Below, piece after piece: positions 1-4,656 of a stretch of DNA of 8,120 bases. The first letter of the stretch is position 1; each line of letters opens with the position of its first letter. The notes under the pieces are model-generated. The model was not told the origin of the DNA. It saw only the letters and a program-made list of their open reading frames with translations, and did not search any database. The stretch spans positions 1 through 8,120 of the forward strand of contig SKYX01000425.1 of NCBI GenBank assembly GCA_007127655.1. Direction: 5' to 3'. The position numbers and the translations under genes were made by a program. Source of the DNA: Desulfonatronum sp. (GTDB lineage: Bacteria > Desulfobacterota > Desulfovibrionia > Desulfovibrionales > Desulfonatronaceae).

Positions 1-554
1 ACGGCAACTCGGACGTGCTTCTGGCGCATATCCTCAAGGGTGCTCAGGAAAGAGCAATTGCTGGGACCGGCATTCATTTACGCGACATCCAGTTCTCAGC
101 ATGCATCGGTTGCGAGAAATGCCGCAAGGACCAGATATGTACCGGGTTGGAGGACGGCATGAGCGAGTTGTATCCCGAAGTCCGTAAAGCCCAAGGGTTG
201 GTCCTGGTCTCGCCCACGCACAACTACAACATTACGTCATGGATGAAGGCGTTCATCGATCGGCTTTACTGCTTCTATACGTTTGCGGAAACCCGACCGC
301 GTGCCTGGTCCAGCCGGTTGGCCGGTCAAGGCCGTAAAGCTGTTCTGGCTGCTGTTTGCGAGCAGCAGCATCAAGCTGATATGGGCTTTACCCTGGAGGC
401 CATGCGCTTGCCGTTGAAAGCCTTGGGGTATGAGATCATTGGAGAACTGCCGGTTTTCAGCGTGTTTGACCGAGGCAAAGTCAAGGACAATGAAGAAATT
501 CTGGCCTCGGCAAAAAGACTTGGAGAGGAATTGGCCATGTCATTGGATCAGTGA
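1..554 (+). CDS. Flavodoxin-fold NADPH-dependent FMN reductase / iron-sulfur flavoprotein-like (5' partial)
   Basis: The reading frame is open from the left edge and ends at TGA 552-554, so the N-terminus lies outside the window. The first visible residues, GNSD followed by VLLAHILKG, match the phosphate-binding end of the 'GSPR..GNS' loop of FMN reductases. A GTG at 15 is therefore not the real start. Next comes a Cys cluster, ACIGCEKCRKDQIC (about 99-140), spaced C-x2-C-x2-C-x5-C. This fits the compact cluster motif of iron-sulfur flavoproteins, although many plain FMN reductases of this superfamily keep similar cysteines. The segment LVLVSPTHNYNITSWMKAFIDRLYCFY contains the classic 'SP.Y...S..MKAFIDR' flavin-contact and dimer region. 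The likely role is a cytosolic FMN-dependent oxidoreductase using NAD(P)H; the substrate is unknown. It converges with the hydrolase gene at 635, leaving an 80-bp gap. The family is secure; a bound Fe-S cluster is an inference. Confidence 0.88.
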   Translation, partial: GNSDVLLAHILKGAQERAIAGTGIHLRDIQFSACIGCEKCRKDQICTGLEDGMSELYPEVRKAQGLVLVSPTHNYNITSWMKAFIDRLYCFYTFAETRPRAWSSRLAGQGRKAVLAAVCEQQHQADMGFTLEAMRLPLKALGYEIIGELPVFSVFDRGKVKDNEEILASAKRLGEELAMSLDQ

Positions 555-634
555 TTTGCAGTTGCTGTTGGCATTGCTTTTCCCGAGAATTTGACGAGGT
601 GAAGGGCGCGGACATCACGAAAAGCAAAGGACGA

Positions 635-1192
635 TCAAGGGAGCAATACATCGTCAAGCAGGGGACGTAATGTCGGCAGGGTAGCGACCACGATGGCATC
701 CACACCAGCTTCATTGGGGTGCAGCCCGTCTGGCAGAGTCAGTTCCAGGTTGCCGGGAATGCCGGGGAGAAAGTCGGGCATCAGGGGAACGTTCTTTTCC
801 CTGGCCAGTTCCTGATAGAGACTGTGGAACCGTGCGTCGTACTCGCCCTGGCCAGACAGCGAGCGAACGCCGGTCAAGAGCACCAGCGCACCGGCATCTT
901 GGCATTTGTCGATGATTCGCGCCAGATTGGCCTTGATCTCTTCGACCGGCAACCCCAAATACCAGTCGTTGGTCCCGAACTCGACAATCACCACGTGGGG
1001 AGAATGCGTCAGAAATCGATTAATCCTGCACAAGCCGTCATATGCCGTGTCTCCGGAGACGCCGCCGTCGATCACCCGGACATCCCTTCCTTCCCGTTTC
1101 AGGGCCTGTTCCAGCCTGGATGCAAAGGACGCTTCCGGCGAAAGGCCGTATCCAGTGGTCAGACTGTCGCCCAGGGCCAGTATCGTGATCAT
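635..1192 (-). CDS. SGNH/GDSL hydrolase, TesA-type arylesterase / acyl-CoA thioesterase / lysophospholipase
   Basis: This 185-aa protein contains all SGNH blocks. Block I is LALGDSLT with nucleophile Ser10. Block II is GGVSGDT with Gly47 as oxyanion donor. Block III is FGTNDW with Asn75, where E. coli TesA has GGND. Block V is DGLHPNEAG with catalytic Asp155 and His158. The spacing is almost that of E. coli TesA (Ser10, Gly44, Asn73, Asp154, His157 in the mature protein). The family hydrolyses esters or thioesters of acyl groups. Unlike TesA it has no signal peptide: the hydrophobic strand ITILALGDS is the first beta strand itself, so a cytosolic location is expected. ATG 1192 is the only start compatible with block I, yet no good Shine-Dalgarno sits before it. 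The start codon overlaps the stop of an upstream open frame (1189-1377) as ATGA, which would allow translational coupling. The substrate is unknown. Confidence 0.9.
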   Translation of the reverse strand: MITILALGDSLTTGYGLSPEASFASRLEQALKREGRDVRVIDGGVSGDTAYDGLCRINRFLTHSPHVVIVEFGTNDWYLGLPVEEIKANLARIIDKCQDAGALVLLTGVRSLSGQGEYDARFHSLYQELAREKNVPLMPDFLPGIPGNLELTLPDGLHPNEAGVDAIVVATLPTLRPLLDDVLLP

Positions 1193-1377
1193 GATTTCGC
1201 ACCAAGGGTGTGTACGCCGTCTCGAGGAGTGATGGAGTGTTCACGGTCGGGTCGCACCACTGCTTCGAATTCCCGATGAGTCGGCAGGAAACCATTCCTG
1301 CGCAGATCAAAGAGCCGGAAGCCTCGCTTCTTTCCGTAGAAGAGGCCCTTGTCGGCACCAAATAAAGTCCGGCTTCT
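1189..1377 (-). other. 62-codon open frame between SPFH gene and hydrolase, status uncertain
   Basis: Directly after the SPFH stop (TGA 1378-1380) the same frame stays open for 62 codons and closes with TGA 1189-1191, overlapping the hydrolase ATG by four bases (ATGA). The conceptual product is basic; it includes KGLFYGKKRGFRLFDLRR and later HREFEAVVRPDREHS, and third positions are mostly G or C, as in real genes here. There is no ATG; the only GTG pair, around the AVVRP segment, would give only about 23 residues. I do not recognise the family. It could be a gene remnant that lost its start, a rare readthrough tail of the SPFH protein, or a chance open frame. A weak stem (GAAGA.GCC with GGC.TCTTC) lies just after the SPFH stop. 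Confidence 0.3.
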
Positions 1378-2343
1378 TCAACTGGTTGTGAACTGATACT
1401 CTTCCTTTTTTGCAGCATCAGTGCCTTTCTTTACATTTTGAAAGGCTGCCATGGCTGAAGATACCATGCCCGCCAAGTCGGCGATATTCCCTGGAATGAT
1501 CATCGTATTTGAAGACTTGGCCAATTTTCCGAACTCCATGACATACTGTTCGGCCACCCGCAGGTTCGCGGCGTTCTGTCCACCCGGCATTTCCAGTTGC
1601 TTGGCAATGGTACTCAATCCGTCAGCGGTGGCCTGGGCGACGATGAGAATCTCCTTGGCGCGTCCTTCCGCCTCATTGATGCGCTTCTGCTTTTCGCCCT
1701 CGGATCGCAGGATGGCGTCCTGTCTGTCGCCTTCCGCCCGGTTGATGGTGGCTTGACGCTCACCTTCGGATCTGGCGATAGCGGCTCGCTTCTCCCGCTC
1801 CGCCGTCATCTGGGCCTCCATGGCTTTTTTTACGGACTCCGGCGGCAAAATGTCCTTGACCTCATAGCGTAAGACCTTCACGCCCCATGCCTGCGCGGCC
1901 TGGTCGATGGATTCGACGACTTGGCTGTTGATGGTTTCCCGCTCCTCGAATGTCTTGTCCAGGTCAATGCGGCCAATGCAGGACCGCAAGGTTGTTTGCG
2001 CCAACTGGGATGCGGCCATGCGGTAGTCGTTGATTCCGTAGGCCGATTGCTTGCTGTCCACAATTTGCAGATAGATAAGGCCGTCCACCTCAACGGTCAC
2101 ATTGTCCTTGGTGATGCATGTCTGGCTGGGGATGTCGAAGACCTCTTCCTTCAATGTGTACCTGTAGGCGACACGGTCGAGAAATGGGACCAGAATATGA
2201 AATCCAGCTCCAAGCGTATTGTTGTACTTGCCGAGTCGCTCCACGATATATTCACTTTTCTGAGGGACAATAACGGCTGTTTTCAGAAGAAGAACAATAA
2301 TGAAGCCGGTCAGAACCAGCAGGGCGATAAGAGTAGCGCTCAT
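1378..2343 (-). CDS. SPFH/Band 7 (stomatin/QmcA-like) membrane-anchored scaffold protein
   Basis: The product has 321 residues if translation starts at ATG 2343. A TTG one codon upstream is also in frame, but AGGAG lies 6 nt before the ATG and only 3 nt before the TTG. An N-terminal hydrophobic segment (about 4-24) anchors it in the membrane. The Band 7 domain follows (about 25-185), with family-typical stretches VERLGKYNNTLGAGFHILVPF, DNVTVEVDGLIYLQIVDS, LRSCIGRIDLDKTFEER and VLRYEVKDILPP. Then comes a long Glu/Ala/Arg-rich helical region (about 190-245) with repeated 'SEGE/AEGDRQ' units, expected to form a coiled coil. The C-terminus, with SSNTMIIPGNIADLAGM, is also typical, so the protein looks full length. 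Such proteins oligomerise into ring or cage assemblies and organise membrane microdomains or protease access. The nfeD gene 12 bp upstream is its conserved operon partner. Confidence 0.95.
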   Translation of the reverse strand: MSATLIALLVLTGFIIVLLLKTAVIVPQKSEYIVERLGKYNNTLGAGFHILVPFLDRVAYRYTLKEEVFDIPSQTCITKDNVTVEVDGLIYLQIVDSKQSAYGINDYRMAASQLAQTTLRSCIGRIDLDKTFEERETINSQVVESIDQAAQAWGVKVLRYEVKDILPPESVKKAMEAQMTAEREKRAAIARSEGERQATINRAEGDRQDAILRSEGEKQKRINEAEGRAKEILIVAQATADGLSTIAKQLEMPGGQNAANLRVAEQYVMEFGKLAKSSNTMIIPGNIADLAGMVSSAMAAFQNVKKGTDAAKKEEYQFTTS

Positions 2344-2349
2344 CAAGAA

Positions 2350-2354
2350 CTCCT
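2350..2354 (-). promoter_or_regulatory. Ribosome binding site deciding the SPFH start
   Basis: On the minus strand, AAAGGAG is followed by TTCTTG and then ATG 2343. The 6-nt spacing favours ATG 2343 over the in-frame TTG at 2346. The site begins directly after the nfeD stop, consistent with reinitiation by the same ribosomes. Confidence 0.8.
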
Positions 2355-2355
2355 T

Positions 2356-2817
2356 TCAAATTTTGCGAACGTGAAATGTTTGGCGTGATTTCCCGGCATA
2401 GTCGATAATCTCGACTGTTGTTCCTGCTTCGATATTATCGTCAGCCACGGCATCCCAGGCAGTTCCTCGATGTTGAACCCGGCCTGGTTGTGGCGGATTG
2501 ATGTCTCTCAGGACCTGAACCCGTTCACCATAAGGAAAATCGTCAAAATCTTTATCAGTACGGTCAGCCGTTACGCCACGAAATATGCCCATCATCCATT
2601 TTCGCAGCATCACGAGCGAAGAGATTGTTACAATGATAAAGATAACAAGTTGTTGTGAAAGGGGGATGTCAAACGCAAGGAGTGCAAGGGCAACTCCCAG
2701 ACAGCCGATGCCAAAAAAGAGAAAAATGAAAATTGGCAAAAACAATTCAAGGGTTGCAAAAGCAATGGCGGCGAGAAACCACAGCAACCATGAGGAAATC
2801 CATACATCTTGGAGCAT
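2356..2817 (-). CDS. NfeD-family membrane protein (short NfeD1b form)
   Basis: The product has 153 residues. Residues about 8-75 are strongly hydrophobic and can form three membrane helices: WLLWFLAAIAFATLELFLP, then IFIFLFFGIGCLGVALALLAF, then LVIFIIVTISSLVML. The soluble C-terminal part (about 85-153), with YGERVQVLRDINP, GRVQHRGTAWDAVADD and TTVEIIDYAGKSRQTFHV, is the OB-like beta barrel typical of NfeD. The long form's N-terminal ClpP-like serine protease domain is absent, so this is the short form. Short NfeD proteins are paired with stomatin/SPFH proteins across bacteria and are thought to bind and regulate them; here the SPFH gene starts 12 bp downstream. The start is ATG 2817 with a weak AAGG about 8 nt upstream. 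The pair is likely one transcript; I see no convincing promoter in the 82 bp upstream. Confidence 0.93.
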   Translation of the reverse strand: MLQDVWISSWLLWFLAAIAFATLELFLPIFIFLFFGIGCLGVALALLAFDIPLSQQLVIFIIVTISSLVMLRKWMMGIFRGVTADRTDKDFDDFPYGERVQVLRDINPPQPGRVQHRGTAWDAVADDNIEAGTTVEIIDYAGKSRQTFHVRKI

Positions 2818-2899
2818 AGAGTAGCCTTGTCAAAAATTATTGGACGGATGGGATGATTTTTACGGAGTAACGGAATCCACTTTGAATCATGCCTGTGGT

Positions 2900-3676
2900 T
2901 CATGGCAAGCCGCAAAAGCGTTCCATAAACTTCCTGGCAAGATCTCCCAGCCTCGCATCCAGAATCCCATACACCTTGTCCTGAATGTGCCCCGGCACAC
3001 CACCGTAAAACGCCTCGGCAATCCCTCCGGTGATGCAGGTCAGGGTGTCGCAGTCCCCGCCCAGAGATACCGCTGTGCGGATGGCGTCCTCGAAATCCGT
3101 TGAATCGTAGAATGCCCGGATGGCCTGAGGTACCGTCCCTTGGGACGAGACGTCGAAGGTGTAGGTGGGCCTGATTTCGTCAACATGCCTGCTCAGGTCG
3201 TACTGGAACCGCTGCTCGACAAACTCCTTGATATTGTCTTTCGACTTCCAAGTCCTGGCCAGGAAGATGGTAGCGGCTGTTGCCTGCCCGCCCTTGATTC
3301 CCTCGGGATGGTTGTGGGTGACCTCGGTGAACTCCCTGGCCTTTTTCAAGACCGCTTCCAGGTCGTCGTAAGCAAAACCCACCGGGCTGATGCGCATGGA
3401 CGCACAGTTGCCCCAGCTATTGTAAGGGCCAACATCAGGGTCATTGGCCCATCGGTGAAAACTGCCTCCGTATCCGGCCTTGGGGTACCAGTGGTAAAAG
3501 CGTCTCAGATTTTCGACGTTGGGAGTGCCGGTCAGGATACTGTCTGCCAGGGCTACGGTTAACACGCTGTCGTCGGTGAAATGGACGTTATGGGCAAAGA
3601 GTGAAAAATCCTTGGCCTTGATGTTGTTTTGTTCGTATAGCGACCCGATGATGTCGCCGGCAATGGCTCCGATCAT
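2900..3676 (-). CDS. ADP-ribosylglycohydrolase family protein (DraG/ARH fold)
   Basis: This 258-aa protein begins MIGAIAGDIIGS at ATG 3676. An ATG six codons upstream (3694) is in frame, but it lacks a ribosome site, whereas GAGG lies 5 nt before ATG 3676 and family members begin at this motif. Metal-binding blocks are visible: FTDDS (residues 33-37, usually TDDT), NSWGNCASMRISPVG (86-100), THNHPEGIKGGQATA (120-134) and LGGDCDTLTC (205-214). The last contains the D-x-D-T/S signature that binds the two Mg ions. The family removes ADP-ribose from arginine or other acceptors, or cleaves related ADP-ribose compounds. The target cannot be read from sequence, and no ADP-ribosyltransferase (DraT-like) gene is visible here. 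The gene lies upstream of nfeD in the same direction with an 82-bp gap, so co-transcription is possible but unproven. Confidence 0.93.
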   Translation of the reverse strand: MIGAIAGDIIGSLYEQNNIKAKDFSLFAHNVHFTDDSVLTVALADSILTGTPNVENLRRFYHWYPKAGYGGSFHRWANDPDVGPYNSWGNCASMRISPVGFAYDDLEAVLKKAREFTEVTHNHPEGIKGGQATAATIFLARTWKSKDNIKEFVEQRFQYDLSRHVDEIRPTYTFDVSSQGTVPQAIRAFYDSTDFEDAIRTAVSLGGDCDTLTCITGGIAEAFYGGVPGHIQDKVYGILDARLGDLARKFMERFCGLP

Positions 3677-3681
3677 GGCGT

Positions 3682-3685
3682 CCTC
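3682..3685 (-). promoter_or_regulatory. Ribosome binding site deciding the ADP-ribosylglycohydrolase start
   Basis: On the minus strand, TGAGGACGCCATG places GAGG five bases before ATG 3676. The upstream in-frame ATG at 3694 has no purine-rich site before it. This supports the shorter product. Confidence 0.7.
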
Positions 3686-3727
3686 ATTCAGCATGTAGCA
3701 ATGTTTCAGGCTTGTCGGGAATTTCCG

Positions 3728-3757
3728 TCAGCAAGGATGAGCAGTTTTGTTTGCTGA
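3728..3757. repeat. Inverted repeat upstream of the ADP-ribosylglycohydrolase gene
   Basis: TCAGCAA (3728-3734) and TTGCTGA (3751-3757) are perfect 7-bp complements around a 16-base loop. The repeat lies about 52-81 bp upstream of the start at 3676. It could be a regulator-binding site or a leader hairpin; no T-run follows in either direction, so a terminator is unlikely. Confidence 0.4.
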
Positions 3758-3760
3758 GTA

Positions 3761-3796
3761 GGTACTGATATCGTTGCATTCAATCGAATGCGTACC
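3761..3796. repeat. Nested inverted repeat in the same leader region
   Basis: GCATTC (3776-3781), loop AATC, GAATGC (3786-3791) form a perfect 6-bp stem with a tetraloop. It is enclosed by GGTAC (3761-3765) and GTACC (3792-3796), leaving a 10-base bulge on one side. It may be an operator or RNA hairpin in the leader; no function can be assigned. Confidence 0.4.
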
Positions 3797-3820
3797 GCGA
3801 TGGCCAGAAAATGACAACAG

Positions 3821-3837
3821 GCCCGGCCTCGCCAAGC
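3821..3837 (+). repeat. 17-bp direct repeat, left copy
   Basis: GCCCGGCCTCGCCAAGC occurs here and again, identically and in the same orientation, at 4082-4098. The two copies bracket the large palindrome. This copy ends one base before the palindrome, while the other overlaps its last four bases. This looks like the edge of a repeat element or a duplicated insertion site. Confidence 0.7.
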
Positions 3838-3838
3838 A

Positions 3839-4085
3839 GGGCAATTTTGTTCTCACCAAATTTTTCCTGCAAAGGCGGCTGGTTTACCCTGTTTGGAACG
3901 GCTCGAAACTCCATCACCGGACTCGTACCATCAAGCCGTTGCGGTATAAAAACAAGAACTTGTGCTTTTTGCGCTGGGCAACGCCTTGATGAACGATTCC
4001 TGGTTCAGTCAGACAATCGATCCGTCCCAAACAGGGTAAACCAGCCTCATATTTTTCAAATGGTTACGTGAGAACAAAAATGCCC
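3839..4085. repeat. ~247-bp imperfect palindrome (MITE-like or inverted duplication)
   Basis: Nested complementary arms share one dyad centre near 3960. The outer arms are GGGCAATTTTGTTCTCAC (3839-3856) against 4068-4085, matching at 17 of 18 positions. The main arms are 3877-3906 against 4017-4046, matching at 28 of 30, with 20 consecutive identical bases including GGTTTACCCTGTTTGG. The inner arms are CATCAAGCCGTTGC (3929-3942) against 3978-3991, matching at 13 of 14. The apex stem is CAAG/CTTG near 3953-3962. Arm spacing is nearly symmetric (20 versus 21 bases between outer and main arms), so the whole block can fold as one long hairpin. No reading frame inside resembles a protein. It could be a non-autonomous mobile element, two head-to-head copies of a ~120-bp repeat, or a structured RNA. 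Confidence 0.75.
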
Positions 4086-4098
4086 GGCCTCGCCAAGC
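4082..4098 (+). repeat. 17-bp direct repeat, right copy
   Basis: This is the second identical copy of the 17-bp repeat, 261 bp from the first. Its first four bases are the end of the palindrome's right arm. Beyond both copies the sequence again shows a similar ATTTTGTTC (about 3844 and 4113), so the resemblance extends past the perfect repeat. Confidence 0.7.
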
Positions 4099-4109
4099 TA
4101 GATGAGGCC
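4086..4109. repeat. Short hairpin overlapping the right direct repeat
   Basis: GGCCTC (4086-4091) and GAGGCC (4104-4109) are perfect complements around a 12-base loop that contains most of the 17-bp repeat. The hairpin sits between the palindrome and the decayed TPR gene. No T-run follows, so it is not an obvious terminator. Confidence 0.4.
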
Positions 4110-4159
4110 ACGATTTTGTTCCGTCCGCCGTCGGCCCTGAACGGCCAGAGGTCGAAGGC

Positions 4160-4608
4160 TTAATGGGAAAGCAGCTTCTTGCGAGCCAGGATATCCTAGT
4201 GCAAAGGGGCTTCAGGGTTGCGCGGGTTGCGCTTCAGGGCGCGTCGATAGGCACCCGCTGCCTTTCGGCCAGTTACCCATCTCGACGTGGACATTACCGA
4301 GATTGATCAGCTACTGATCCCAGGCCGGGTTCTTTCTTGCCGCCGCGGCATAAGTTTCCCGTGCCAGTCCCAGATTGTCGCTTGCTTCGCACGTACTCAG
4401 CGACACAAGGGCATTGCCATGCCCAAGCTATCTTTGGTGATCACCCCCCGGGCGATCCTGCTCCTGCTCCTGCTTTGGCTCCCGGACGCAGCCTTCATTC
4501 TCTTTCGTCATCCCGGCCTTCTTCCAGGGACTGGCGGCGGCGTACTGCTTGCGGTTTGATGCCGAGGATGGCCCAGGGCTTTTCGGGGGGTGATTCGGGG
4601 TTGGGCAT
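4160..4608 (-). pseudogene. Decayed TPR-repeat protein gene
   Basis: Coding-like sequence continues through three minus-strand frames. The first frame begins at ATG 4608 with MPNPESPPEKPWAILGIK and ends at TGA 4495-4497. A second frame carries QYAAASPWKKAGMTKE, then GNALVSL and LARETYAAAARKNPAWDQ, and after a TAG (4311-4313) LINLGNVHVEMGNWPK. The third frame completes the repeat as GAYRRALKRNPRNPEA and, after TAG 4196-4198, LARKKLLSH with TAA 4160-4162. Joined, this gives one to two TPR units (NLGN..., AYRRAL..NP pattern), a protein-interaction fold. At least two frameshifts (about 4500-4555 and 4265) and three in-frame TAGs (4428-4430, 4311-4313, 4196-4198) make it nonfunctional, unless the sequence has errors. 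It lies 48 bp downstream of the hybrid kinase in the same direction, so it may once have been its operon partner. A hexamer CCTGCT is repeated three times at 4457-4474. Confidence 0.75.
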
Positions 4609-4656
4609 GGGTTTTTGGTAAAGGATTTTCCGTCCCTGGCGATTATCTCGCTGCGG

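Noticed and set aside
574..627. TTGCTTTTC (574-582) complementary to GAAAAGCAA (619-627) between the convergent genes, as a bidirectional terminator
   Set aside because: The 9-bp stem is AT-rich with a loop of about 36 bases and no clean T-run; too weak to call a terminator.
719..1279. Long + strand open frame over the SGNH hydrolase
   Set aside because: It is antisense to a gene with a complete catalytic motif set and has no recognisable domain.
1368..1390. UGA at the SPFH end as a selenocysteine codon
   Set aside because: The SPFH C-terminus is already complete at the UGA, and the stem that follows is imperfect and lacks a clear SECIS apical loop.
3774..4071. Two + strand open frames (3774-3989 and 3811-4071) over the palindrome
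   Set aside because: They consist largely of the inverted repeat read as protein; the products are low-plausibility and no ribosome site is evident.
3821..4098. CRISPR array or integron attC pair
   Set aside because: There are only two copies of the direct repeat, 261 bp apart, with a single palindromic centre; there is no spacer periodicity and no integrase core site.
4287..4559. + strand 90-aa frame with a hydrophobic LLLLLLW segment
   Set aside because: It is antisense to the TPR remnant; the leucine run comes from the CCTGCT hexamer repeat.
4495..4608. 37-aa minus-strand ORF from ATG 4608 as an independent small gene
   Set aside because: No ribosome site precedes it and its sequence continues logically into the next frame, so it is better read as the N-terminus of the broken TPR gene.
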